Made by a program: the position numbers and the translations under genes
Shown here: positions 31,997 through 39,449 of the stretch, one piece after another
Layout: each line of letters begins with the position of its first letter
Numbering within the stretch: position 1 is the first letter of the stretch
The notes under the pieces: model-generated
What the model was told of the DNA's origin: nothing
The model's input: only the letters and a program-made list of their open reading frames with translations
The model's database searches: none
Source of the DNA: CBDDFV01 sp965227335
Lineage (GTDB): Bacteria; Planctomycetota; Phycisphaerae; Phycisphaerales; SM1A02
Length of the DNA: 64,000 nt
Assembly (NCBI GenBank): GCA_965227335.1
Contig: CBDDFV010000012.1
Location: forward strand, 248,001-312,000
Direction: 5' to 3'

Positions 31997-32296
31997 ATGC
32001 CCGATATTGCCTCCATTGGACAGGGTGGGGTGGGCCCGCTGGCCCGACCCGAGGGGCTCGTTCGGACGAACGGGACGAGTACACGGGGCGTGGACGAGGG
32101 TCTGGCCGACGGCCGGGCCCGGGACCGCGTCGAGTTGTCGGAGCAGGCGCGTCTGCTCGATCAGCTCCGCAAGCTGCCGTCGGTCCGCGAGGACCTCGTC
32201 GAGCAGGTGCGGACGTCGATCGCCGACGACGCCTACCTGACGGATGACAAGCTGGACATCGCGATCGAGCGTCTGCTCGAGGACATCTCCGGCTGA
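31997..32296 (+). CDS. flgM: FlgM-like anti-sigma-28 factor
   Basis: A 99-residue protein with an excellent ribosome site (AAGGAGACC) eleven bases before ATG 31997 (MPDIASIGQGGVGPLARPEG). The C-terminal half matches the FlgM domain: RDRVELSEQARLLDQLRKLP, then VREDLVEQVRTSIADDAYLT and DKLDIAIERLLEDI. FlgM binds and holds the flagellar sigma factor FliA until the hook is finished. No other flagellar genes lie nearby, which is common for scattered planctomycete flagellar genes. A good terminator follows 40 bases later. Confidence 0.85.
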   Translation: MPDIASIGQGGVGPLARPEGLVRTNGTSTRGVDEGLADGRARDRVELSEQARLLDQLRKLPSVREDLVEQVRTSIADDAYLTDDKLDIAIERLLEDISG

Positions 32297-32335
32297 GCCC
32301 CGACCCCCAGGTGACGACAACGCATTGATCACCCG

Positions 32336-32363
32336 GCCCGGCGTCTTCACGTCGGGCTTTTTG
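32336..32363 (+). terminator. Terminator of the FlgM-like gene
   Basis: Stem GCCCGGCGT/ACGTCGGGC around a CTTC loop with one G-U pair, then TTTTTG. Confidence 0.8.
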
Positions 32364-32440
32364 TTGCGCGAGCCTGATCGGCGTTCACTGTTTCTCGGTT
32401 CCACTGTTCCACTGTTCGGGGTCGACGGACGGGGTTGGAC

Positions 32441-32570
32441 CGGAGGAGTGGAGCAGTGGAGCAGTAGGGAGGGGAGAGTGGAAAGTGGAGAGGGGGAGCA
32501 ATGGAGCAGTGGGGAGGGGAAAGTGGAAAGTGGAGCAGTGGAGCAGTGGAGCAGTGGGGAGGGGAGAGTG
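32441..32570. repeat. GGAGCAGTGG / GGGAGGGGAAAGTGGAAAGT minisatellite
   Basis: Interleaved short units GGAGCAGT and GGGGAGGGGARAGTGGAAAGT repeat across the block in higher-order copies. The flanks (32571-33011) have no credible gene, though a 10-base perfect stem GATTCCCGCC/GGCGGGAATC is at 32951-32977, upstream of queF. Confidence 0.8.
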
Positions 32571-33026
32571 TTCGTCTGTTCGCAAACCGCCCTTGGGGCC
32601 GTGGCGCTCGGGCAGGGGTTCGAGCGAGACGGGCCCCGCGGGCGTATCGCCCCGAAAGGGCGCGGCGGACGGGCTGTTTCATTCCGCGTGAACGCGTCAT
32701 GGGCGACAGCCCGTCGCAGGCCTTGCGCGGGTCACCACACCGCGCGTCGACGACGGGGAGAGTCCCGAGACCCGTCGTCGCCCCGCGCGCGGCGATCGCG
32801 TCATCGGCGGCGGACGCCGTCGTTCGCGATCGTCACGGTGCTGGCGAAGATTCGCGCTGGCCCCTTGTCGACGCATCGGGCGAAAGCGGTTCGGTCTCAG
32901 CCGGACGCGTCCATCTCATCTTTCCGCGATATTGTGTAGTGCGGTTCCACGATTCCCGCCCGCGGTCGGCGGGAATCATGCGCTCTGCTGATCCGTCCCG
33001 TTCGCCGCGATGTGCTGAGAGCCCTC

Positions 33027-33422
33027 ATGCCTGATCCCGCCCTTCTCGAATCGTTTCCCACGCCGACTGACGCGGCGTTCGTGATCGAGCACACGAACGA
33101 GGAGTTCACGTCGGTCTGTCCGAAGACCGGCCATCCCGACTTCGGTGAGATCGTGCTCCGCTACGAGCCGGGCGCGACGTGCGTGGAGTTGAAGTCGCTG
33201 AAGCTCTACTACCAGTCGTTCCGCAACGAGGGAATCTACTACGAGGCGGTGACGAATCGGATCCGCGACGACCTCGCGGCGTTCCTCGATCCGGCGTGGC
33301 TGCAGGTGGAGACGATCTGGCGGGGGCGGGGGGGGATCCGGAGCCGGATCCTGGCGAGTCACGGGGACGTGCCGGACGTCTGGGGGCGGGGCGGCGGGGT
33401 GAGCCGCGGCGGCGGGTCGTGA
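33027..33422 (+). CDS. queF: NADPH-dependent preQ0 reductase QueF
   Basis: Reduces 7-cyano-7-deazaguanine to preQ1 in queuosine synthesis. ATG 33027 (MPDPALLESFPTPTDAAF) gives 131 residues, the short unimodular form; a GTG at 33012 is in frame. The nucleophile Cys31 lies in TSVCPKTGHPDF with Asp38 following, and ELKSLKLYYQSFRNEGIYYE is the substrate/NADPH segment. The C-terminus has a Gly-rich tail (WGRGGGVSRGGGS) that is probably unstructured. I see no preQ1 riboswitch in the leader. Confidence 0.94.
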   Translation: MPDPALLESFPTPTDAAFVIEHTNEEFTSVCPKTGHPDFGEIVLRYEPGATCVELKSLKLYYQSFRNEGIYYEAVTNRIRDDLAAFLDPAWLQVETIWRGRGGIRSRILASHGDVPDVWGRGGGVSRGGGS

Positions 33423-33528
33423 TTTTTTTCCCGGTTCCGGAGATCGCGCCCGTCCGGGCGTCCGTATCGCCTCGTACGTGCCCGATCTTCCTGTCACTTC
33501 GACCTTGTCGCCCAGGACGACCCGCCCC

Positions 33529-34143
33529 ATGGCCGAGACGACCGTGAGTTCCCGCGGACGAGCCGGGGCCGGCGTGACGGCGGACGTCGAACTGATGGCC
33601 GGGATCGTGGGCGGCGACACCCGGGCCTTCGCCCGGCTGTACGACCAGTTCGCCCCGCGGCTGTTCGGGCTTCTGGTGAAGCTCACCGGCGATCGCCGGG
33701 AGGCGGAGGATCTGCTGCAGGAGGTGTTCTGGCAGGTCTGGCGGAAGGCGGAGCAGTATGACGCGGCGGCGGGTCCGCCGGCGGTCTGGCTGCTTCGGAT
33801 TGCGAGGAATCGAGCGATTGATCATCTGCGGGGCCGGCGTGCTCGGAGCGCGTCGACCCGTGCACTTCATGAGGGTGAAGTCGACGAAGTACCAGGGAGT
33901 CACGTGACGATCCAGGCGGGCGGGCTGACGGACGAATCCACGTCCGCCGCGCTGGAGCTGCTTCCCGAGCCGCAACGCGACGCGATCGAGTTGTCGTTCT
34001 ACCGCGGGCTGACGCACGAGCAGATTGCTTCGTTGCGTGGCGAGCCCCTGGGGACGATCAAGACGCGGATCCGTCTCGGCATTGCGAAGTTGCGTGATGT
34101 GCTCCCTCATCCGGCTGACTCGAACGAGGCCCCCACGTCATGA
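33529..34143 (+). CDS. ECF-type RNA polymerase sigma factor
   Basis: A 204-residue extracytoplasmic-function sigma factor from ATG 33529 (MAETTVSSRGRAGAGVTADV). Region 2 contains FARLYDQFAPRLFGLL and DRREAEDLLQEVFWQVWRKA; region 4 contains LPEPQRDAIELSFYRGLTHE and the helix-turn-helix ending LGTIKTRIRLGIAKLRD. The stop codon overlaps the start of the next gene by four bases (ATGA), so translation is probably coupled with the anti-sigma gene. Confidence 0.93.
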   Translation: MAETTVSSRGRAGAGVTADVELMAGIVGGDTRAFARLYDQFAPRLFGLLVKLTGDRREAEDLLQEVFWQVWRKAEQYDAAAGPPAVWLLRIARNRAIDHLRGRRARSASTRALHEGEVDEVPGSHVTIQAGGLTDESTSAALELLPEPQRDAIELSFYRGLTHEQIASLRGEPLGTIKTRIRLGIAKLRDVLPHPADSNEAPTS

Positions 34144-34838
34144 CGCACGACACCGGCTCCAACCCGACCCCCGCCGCGGATCGTGATGATCCGCGCGACC
34201 TCGCCGCGCTGTATGTCGCCGGCGCCCTGACGCCCGACGAGCACGACGCAGTGGAGGCGCGTCTCGCCGCGGGCGAGGCGGCGCTGATCGCGGCGGTGCG
34301 TGAACTGGACGACGTCACGGCGCATCTGCTGCACGGCGCCCCGTCCCTGATTCCGCCCGCGACGATCAAGAGCGCCCTGCTCGTCCGCACCGGCGCGCTC
34401 GCGGACGGTTCGCACCGGCGCGACAATGAAGCCGCCGCGAACGACGACGACGAACATGACCATGACCACGTACAGGTCTGGCGGGACTGGAAGGGCGATC
34501 AGGCCGACGGGCCGCTCTTCACGCTGCGGTCCGAAGAGGGCGACTGGGAGGAGACGGGCGTCGATGGCATCCAGGTGCGTCGGCTGTTCGTTGATGAGCA
34601 ACGCAACCGGATGACGGCGATGTTCCGCATGGCGCCTGGCGCGGCGTATGTGCCGCACGTGCACGACGAGCCCGAGGAGTGTTACGTTCTCGAGGGCGAC
34701 CTGCACGTCGGCGACGAACTCGTCATGCACGCGGGCGACTACCAGCGGGCGACGGCCGGCAGTCTGCACCCGGTGCAGTACACCAAGGGCGGGTGTCTGC
34801 TGCTCGTAACGTCATCGCTGCACGATGAGGTGGCGTGA
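34140..34838 (+). CDS. Anti-sigma factor with C-terminal cupin sensor
   Basis: A 232-residue soluble protein translationally coupled to the ECF sigma gene. The N-terminal domain DLAALYVAGALTPDEHDAVE and the following LPP-type helix (SLIPPATIKSALLVR) resemble RskA-like anti-sigma regions. It lacks the HxxxCxxC zinc site and any membrane helix. A His/Asp-rich linker (NDDDEHDHDHVQVW) leads to a cupin of the ChrR type with the metal motif PHVHDEPEECYVLEGDLHVG and a second His in GSLHPVQ. The likely model is that ligand or metal oxidation at the cupin releases the sigma factor, by analogy with ChrR. Confidence 0.87.
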   Translation: MTHDTGSNPTPAADRDDPRDLAALYVAGALTPDEHDAVEARLAAGEAALIAAVRELDDVTAHLLHGAPSLIPPATIKSALLVRTGALADGSHRRDNEAAANDDDEHDHDHVQVWRDWKGDQADGPLFTLRSEEGDWEETGVDGIQVRRLFVDEQRNRMTAMFRMAPGAAYVPHVHDEPEECYVLEGDLHVGDELVMHAGDYQRATAGSLHPVQYTKGGCLLLVTSSLHDEVA

Positions 34839-34884
34839 GCGAGAGATGACGCCGGGCGGCTTGATTGAACTCCGATGACAGACG

Positions 34885-34916
34885 AACAGCCCGGCGATGA
34901 ACTTCGCCGGGCTGTT
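34885..34916. terminator. Bidirectional terminator
   Basis: Perfect 13-base stem AACAGCCCGGCGA/TCGCCGGGCTGTT around a six-base loop, between the anti-sigma gene and the convergent sugar-dehydrogenase-like gene. Confidence 0.85.
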
Positions 34917-34947
34917 GTCGTGTTCATTGACGACATGGCGTCGCCGG

Positions 34948-36222
34948 TCATTCCACCAGGCGGTAGACCTTTCCCGCCCCGCGGTCGCCGCGCCCGTTCA
35001 GGGAGTTGAAGCCGCAGACGAAGAGTTCGCCGGCCTCGTCCTCGCCGAACGACGTCACGTACGTCTTGGGGCCGACGAGGATTTCGCGGACGGCGGTGAC
35101 GTCGCCGTTCTCGTAGCGAAGTCCCCAGGTGATCCCCGTCTGGTAATCGGCGTAGATGTAGGCGCCGGCGAGGCCGGGCATCTTCGCGCCGCGATAGACG
35201 TAGCCGCCGGTGACGGACTGGCCCTTGTCGCGCGGGTAATCGATGACGGGTTCAACGAGCGGCACGCCGGAATCGGTTTCGGTCTGCGCGCTCTTGAACG
35301 GGTGCTTTCCTTCGCGCAGGTTCCAGCCGTAGTTGCCGCCCTTCACGACGAGGTCGATCTCCTCCCACTTGTTCTGCCCGACGTCGCCGGCCCAGAGTTC
35401 GCCCGTTTCGCGATCGAAGCTCATCCGCCAGATGTTTCGCAGGCCGTACGCCCAGATCTCGGGGCGGGCGTCGTCGCGATCGACGAAGGGATTGTCGGCG
35501 GGAATCGCGTACGCGCCGCCGTCGGCGCCAGTGTTCTCGACATCAATGCGGATGACCGTGCCGAGCAGCGTGCCGAGGTTCTGCGAGTGGTCGTGCGGAT
35601 CGTTGGCCCAGCCGCCGTCGCCGATCGCGAGATACATCATGCCGTCCGGCCCGAACAGCGCCGTGCCGCCGTTGTGGTTCCCGTACGGCTGTTCGATGTC
35701 AATGATGACCTCTTCCGACGCAGGATCGAGCCGGTTGCGGTCGCCGGAATCGACGGTGAAGCGCGAGAGCGTGGTGCGGCGCGGCTCGCTCTTGGACATG
35801 TAGAGGAAGACCTCGCCGTTGTTCGCGAAGTCCGGATGGAACTCGACGCTCAGCAGGCCCTCTTCGTTGTGCTTGAAGCGGGTGGACTCGCGAAGATCGA
35901 TGAAGACCTCGGCCTCGTCGGAGCGCTCGTCGGGGAAGACGAGGAGGCGGCCGCGCTGCTCCGCGACGAGAAAGCGTCCGGACCCGTCGGGGAACTCATC
36001 CGCCCAGATGGGTCGGGTGAAGGTGCGTCCGCCGAAGGTCTCCTGGAGGCGGACGGACGGGAGATCGTCGCCGCTGGTCGCGCCGGTGTCCGCCGCGCGG
36101 CTGGTCTGGGCGACGGCGGCGTCGCTGCCGGCGAGGAGGATCGCGGCCGCGGCGACGCCGAGGGCGGCGGTGGTGATACGAAGGGATTGACGGGGGGTGG
36201 GCTGATCCGGTCGCCGCGTCAT
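34948..36222 (-). CDS. Exported PQQ-dependent sugar dehydrogenase-like (HHIP-like) protein
   Basis: Six-bladed beta-propeller, 424 residues, from ATG 36222 (MTRRPDQPTPRQSLRITTAA) with a signal peptide ending near AAVAQTS. Family segments include RPIWADEFPDGSGRFLVAEQ, the GLLSVEFHPDFANNGEVFLY blade, GNHNGGTALFGPDGMMYLAI, WAYGLRNIWRMSFDRETGEL and GGNYGWNLREGKHPF. These match soluble glucose/sorbosone dehydrogenase relatives in which PQQ sits over the propeller. Substrate is not determined; in planctomycetes these proteins usually have no adjacent PQQ synthesis genes. Confidence 0.92.
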   Translation of the reverse strand: MTRRPDQPTPRQSLRITTAALGVAAAAILLAGSDAAVAQTSRAADTGATSGDDLPSVRLQETFGGRTFTRPIWADEFPDGSGRFLVAEQRGRLLVFPDERSDEAEVFIDLRESTRFKHNEEGLLSVEFHPDFANNGEVFLYMSKSEPRRTTLSRFTVDSGDRNRLDPASEEVIIDIEQPYGNHNGGTALFGPDGMMYLAIGDGGWANDPHDHSQNLGTLLGTVIRIDVENTGADGGAYAIPADNPFVDRDDARPEIWAYGLRNIWRMSFDRETGELWAGDVGQNKWEEIDLVVKGGNYGWNLREGKHPFKSAQTETDSGVPLVEPVIDYPRDKGQSVTGGYVYRGAKMPGLAGAYIYADYQTGITWGLRYENGDVTAVREILVGPKTYVTSFGEDEAGELFVCGFNSLNGRGDRGAGKVYRLVE

Positions 36223-36369
36223 GGCTGCTCTGCCTCCTGGCCGGTGGTCGGCCGCGTGAGTCGTGGGGGGGTCCCGAGGGGTCGGGGCGGGGGTTGGGAC
36301 GGCGTGATGATAGGGCGCGGCGGGAAATCGCGGAATTCCGTGGTCAATCGTGTCCCATTCTCGCGGCGG

Positions 36370-36513
36370 GCTCGCATTGGGGGGTGAAGACGCTTCGTAA
36401 CTCGGTCGCACGATCGGGGCGGAGCGGGGCCGGCGACACGACGTCGGCCGCAACTTCTCTCGTGTCCCTCTCAGTCGCGCCCGATCTCTGCGTTGGAGAT
36501 CGGGTCTTTTTTT
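36370..36513 (+). ncRNA. Candidate structured RNA or leader with strong terminator
   Basis: No coding frame is credible in 36223-36636. A GGCCGGCGACACGACGTCGGCC stem-loop near 36428-36449 is followed by a textbook terminator at 36480-36513. It sits 124 bases before the next plus-strand gene, so it could be an independent small RNA or a premature terminator in that gene's leader. Confidence 0.4.
36480..36513 (+). terminator. Intrinsic terminator with long T-run
   Basis: Stem CCCGATCTC/GAGATCGGG around TGCGTTG, then TCTTTTTTT: the longest T-run terminator in the window. Confidence 0.85.
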
Positions 36514-36636
36514 GGCGGCCGCTCGTGCGAATCGGGTCGGAATCCCCGTCGTCGCCGCGCCGCGGCGGCGGTGCAATGGCAACGTCTGGTTGCGCGCCCG
36601 GCATGACGGCCGCCCGCGATCTTTGAGAGGGATCCG

Positions 36637-38064
36637 ATGAATCGACTTCTGTCTGTGATCGCGGTGTTGTTCCTGGCGTCGTCGCTCCGGGCGGATGTCC
36701 TGCTGACCTCGGCCGATCGCTCGGTGGAGGCCAGCGCCGGCGCCGACTGCGGGTCCGACTGCGTTCCGCCCCTGACCGACAGCGACGCCGAGGACGACTC
36801 GACCGACGCATTCGGCGCGTGGTTCAGCAACGTGAACGCCAATGCGTCGGCGGGCGGGTCTGACGGCGCGGGCGGGGCGAATCAGTTCACGACGATCGCG
36901 CCCGGTCTGATCTTCGGGACGGGGAGCGCGATGGGGGACGCGTCGGCGTCCGGGCCGTTCGCTGAGGCGGGCGGGGCCGGCTCGTCGATGCTCACGGCCA
37001 CCTTCACGGTTTCGGGCGCCAGCGTCCAATGGCAGCTCGTCGGCGAGATCACCGCGGCGTGCACGCTCGCCGGGAGCGGTCTCCCGTGCACCGCCAATCG
37101 CGCCGAGGTGCAACTCACGGGCCCGGCCGGCACGGTGTTCTCGAAGACGGTCGTGGCCTGCGATTTCGGCTGTCAGCCGCCGGATTGTCCGTGCGGGTTG
37201 AACATGTTCTCACTGAGCGGCGTCCTTTCGCCAGGGACCTATACGCTGACGGCCGAAGCGCACGGATCCGCCGCGGTCGACTTCGGCGGTCAGGGCATCG
37301 GCTCCGGGACCGGCGCATTCGATTTCACGTTCACGTACGACGACGGGATCGCTCCGTGCGGCCCGGGCGCCGGACCATGCGACGAGGCCAACGGCACGCC
37401 GGGCTGCGATGACGTGGGATGCTGCATGCTGATCTGCGACCAGGACCCGTTCTGCTGTGACGCCGAGTGGGATCAGATCTGCGCAGGCGCCGCGATCGGC
37501 CAGTGCGTCGCGCCATCGAATGATCTCTGCGTGAACCGACAGGACATCGGCGTCGGGTCGACGCCGTTCTCGACCATCAACGCGGCGACCGACGGCCTTG
37601 CGCACCCGTTCTGCCAGTTCGACGGGCAGACGTATGAGGACATCTGGTACACCTTCGTCGCCACGTGCACCGGGACGCTGACGGTGAGCACCTGCGACGC
37701 GGCGGACTACGACACGGACCTCGTCGTCTACGTCGGATGCACCATCTGCCCGCCCGGGGATGACGCCCTGCTCGGCTGCAACGACGATGCGGAGGACTGC
37801 CTCGGCTTCACGTCGGAAGTCGTCGTCAGCGTTGTCGCCGGCCAGTGCTACACGATCCGCGTCGGCGGTTGGAATCCGAACGACGAGGGAACGGGGACTC
37901 TCACCCTGACCTGCAGCCCCGGCGGCTGCCCGTGCGCCTTTGATCTGACCGGCGACTGCGTCGTGAACGCGGCCGACCTCGCCGTTCTCCTCGCTTCCTG
38001 GGGCGGGCCGTACGGTCCGGGCGATCTGGCGGCGCTCCTGGCCGAATGGGGATGTTCCGACTGA
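36637..38064 (+). CDS. Exported cysteine-rich protein with dockerin-like tail
   Basis: A 475-residue secreted protein. The signal peptide is MNRLLSVIAVLFLASSLRAD; Shine-Dalgarno GAGAGGGA precedes the ATG. Residues 20-240 form a beta-rich, Gly/Ala/Ser-rich domain. Residues about 245-290 hold the repeat CDEANGTPGCDDVGCCMLIC and DQDPFCCDAEWDQICAGAA, a Cys motif I associate with exported phycisphaeral proteins. A beta-sandwich domain of the pre-peptidase C-terminal type follows (YEDIWYTFVATCTGTLTVST ... CYTIRVGGWN). The final 35 residues carry a shortened dockerin-like loop (LTGDCVVNAADLAVLLASWG). Substrate or partner unknown. Confidence 0.85.
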   Translation: MNRLLSVIAVLFLASSLRADVLLTSADRSVEASAGADCGSDCVPPLTDSDAEDDSTDAFGAWFSNVNANASAGGSDGAGGANQFTTIAPGLIFGTGSAMGDASASGPFAEAGGAGSSMLTATFTVSGASVQWQLVGEITAACTLAGSGLPCTANRAEVQLTGPAGTVFSKTVVACDFGCQPPDCPCGLNMFSLSGVLSPGTYTLTAEAHGSAAVDFGGQGIGSGTGAFDFTFTYDDGIAPCGPGAGPCDEANGTPGCDDVGCCMLICDQDPFCCDAEWDQICAGAAIGQCVAPSNDLCVNRQDIGVGSTPFSTINAATDGLAHPFCQFDGQTYEDIWYTFVATCTGTLTVSTCDAADYDTDLVVYVGCTICPPGDDALLGCNDDAEDCLGFTSEVVVSVVAGQCYTIRVGGWNPNDEGTGTLTLTCSPGGCPCAFDLTGDCVVNAADLAVLLASWGGPYGPGDLAALLAEWGCSD

Positions 38065-38098
38065 GTGGGCGGGCATCGCGACGCGGAGCTTGATGGGC

Positions 38099-38118
38099 AA
38101 GGAACGACATTCGTTCCT
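38099..38118. terminator. Hairpin after the cysteine-rich exported gene
   Basis: Stem AAGGAACGA/TCGTTCCTC around CATT, located 35 bases past the stop; a modest terminator and the boundary before the next leader. Confidence 0.45.
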
Positions 38119-38119
38119 C

Positions 38120-38222
38120 ATCGATGCATATGACTTTCTCAATAGCATCGCGGCGCCGGCGGCGGCGTCATAGGTTCGGGGCGAAGCTTAAGGGAGCAGC
38201 GCTCCCGGAAAGGACTGTGCCC
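38120..38222 (+). promoter_or_regulatory. Conserved leader A with hairpin before ribosome site
   Basis: Nearly identical to leader B at 38766. Shared blocks are CTTTCTSAATAGCATSGCGG near the 5' end, TCGGGG in the middle, and a hairpin GGGAGCAGCGCTCCC that runs directly into the Shine-Dalgarno GGAAAGG and GTGCCCATG. The hairpin next to the ribosome site suggests post-transcriptional control; the upstream block may be the promoter. Confidence 0.6.
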
Positions 38223-38630
38223 ATGACACGTTCAAGACTGATCGGCGCCGTACTCGTGCTGGCGGCGGCGGCGACCGCGATCTTCCTCGTCGCCCGTTCG
38301 AGCGACGCGGCGATCCCGATTCCGCTTCCGGTGGAGCAGATCATCACCTTCAGCAGCGACGGCATGGCGCCTGACGGCGACGAGTACTGCGTGTATCGCA
38401 TTCTCACCGCCGAGGGCGAGCATCCTGATTTCGCCGTCGGGAATCTCGTGTGCATCGACTGCCCGGGCACGTGTCCCGGCCCCTTCGACCGTCCCGGTCG
38501 ATTTCGGCTGATCGACGCCGACGGCAATACGCTGGTGACGGGCAAGTGGGGCGCGAAGTTCTACGCCAGCAACCCGTCGGGCTGCCGCGACTGCCCGGGC
38601 GGAGCGACCGGCTACGTCTTTGTGAACTGA
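38223..38630 (+). CDS. Small exported Cys-rich protein A
   Basis: A 135-residue protein starting at ATG 38223 (MTRSRLIGAVLVLAAAATAI), with a signal peptide and cleavage near SSDAA. The mature protein begins AIPIPLPVEQIITFSSDGMA and contains cysteine pairs in DCPGTCPGPFDRPG and NPSGCRDCPGGATG. The opening IPIP-x-Q-SDGM-P-G-E pattern is shared with protein B encoded 600 bases downstream, so the two are diverged paralogues. Function unknown; abundance under a shared regulated leader is plausible. Confidence 0.75.
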   Translation: MTRSRLIGAVLVLAAAATAIFLVARSSDAAIPIPLPVEQIITFSSDGMAPDGDEYCVYRILTAEGEHPDFAVGNLVCIDCPGTCPGPFDRPGRFRLIDADGNTLVTGKWGAKFYASNPSGCRDCPGGATGYVFVN

Positions 38631-38658
38631 CGGCCGTTCGGCGACGGGCCTCACGACG

Positions 38659-38690
38659 CTCGCCGGCTCCGACCCGGGGCCGGCGAGTTA
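38659..38690 (+). terminator. Terminator of small exported protein A
   Basis: Stem CTCGCCGGC/GCCGGCGAG followed by TTATTT, 28 bases past the stop codon. Confidence 0.75.
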
Positions 38691-38765
38691 TTTCATGCAT
38701 CCGGCGGCGGACACCACGCGGCCGGGCGTCGTGGCGGATGGAAGAACGACGGACCATGCGTGCAT

Positions 38766-38863
38766 CGACCTATGTAACTTTCTGAATAGCATGGCGGTCC
38801 CGGGTCGGCGTTCGTAGCGTCGGGGTTTCTCATTGGGGAGCCAGGCTCCCGGAAGGTGCGCCC
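38766..38863 (+). promoter_or_regulatory. Conserved leader B with hairpin before ribosome site
   Basis: Matches leader A: TATGTAACTTTCTGAATAGC near the 5' end, TCGGGG in the middle, and the hairpin GGGAGCCAGGCTCCC running into GGAAGG and GCCCATG. The hairpin loop differs between A and B while the stem is kept. Confidence 0.6.
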
Positions 38864-39274
38864 ATGTCGATTTCAAAGACGCTGGGGATTGTGTGTGTCG
38901 TGATCGCGGCGGCGGTCATGTCGATGGCCATGACGAACGGACAGGCGGAAGCGCAGGCGGCGGCGGAGACGGCGATCGCGGCCCCGGCGCCGGATCCGGC
39001 GGCGTTGCCGATTCCTCGCCAGCCGCAGTTGCTGTTCCGCATTCCCGGGTCGGACGGCATGCTCCCGCCGGGCGGCGAGTTCCCGACCTTCGCGGAGATT
39101 CCGCTGCCGCCGACGCCGGCCGGCGTGGACTGGGAGTGGACCTACCACAAGAGCCGCTGGAAGGACGGGTGTGTCGAGGACCAGGTGAGCTACGGCGGCG
39201 CCGTGTACTGGCTGACGGCCTGCTGCTGCGGTTACACCATGAGCCGCGAATGCCCGGAGGAATACTGCGACTGA
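38864..39274 (+). CDS. Small exported Cys-rich protein B
   Basis: A 136-residue protein with signal peptide (MSISKTLGIVCVVIAAAVMS) and an Ala-rich pro-region. The mature part contains LPIPRQPQLLFRIPGSDGML and PPGGEFP, aligning with protein A, then a distinct C-terminal half with clustered cysteines (KDGCVEDQ, LTACCCGYTMSRECPEEYCD). Seven cysteines in 45 residues suggest disulfide knotting or metal binding. Same leader and terminator layout as protein A. No family recognised. Confidence 0.75.
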   Translation: MSISKTLGIVCVVIAAAVMSMAMTNGQAEAQAAAETAIAAPAPDPAALPIPRQPQLLFRIPGSDGMLPPGGEFPTFAEIPLPPTPAGVDWEWTYHKSRWKDGCVEDQVSYGGAVYWLTACCCGYTMSRECPEEYCD

Positions 39275-39298
39275 GGCGTCCCCGCCTCGCGAACCCGG

Positions 39299-39336
39299 AA
39301 CGCCGGCGGTCGTCTGAGACGGGCGCCGGCGTTTTC
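39299..39336 (+). terminator. Terminator of small exported protein B
   Basis: Perfect stem AACGCCGGCG/CGCCGGCGTT followed by TTCG, 25 bases past the stop codon. Confidence 0.8.
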
Positions 39337-39449
39337 GTCCCTGTGATGGTCCCGGGGCCGATCGTTGTCCGCCGTGCGCGATCGCGGCGCCCCTGAGCCT
39401 CGAACCGGTGCGAGACAGTTGCGGTCGAAGCAGCGGCGGGCCATGATGC

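Noticed and set aside
32571..33026. preQ1 riboswitch or coding frame upstream of queF
   Set aside because: No preQ1 aptamer core is recognisable; the open frames here start inside the minisatellite and have no motif.
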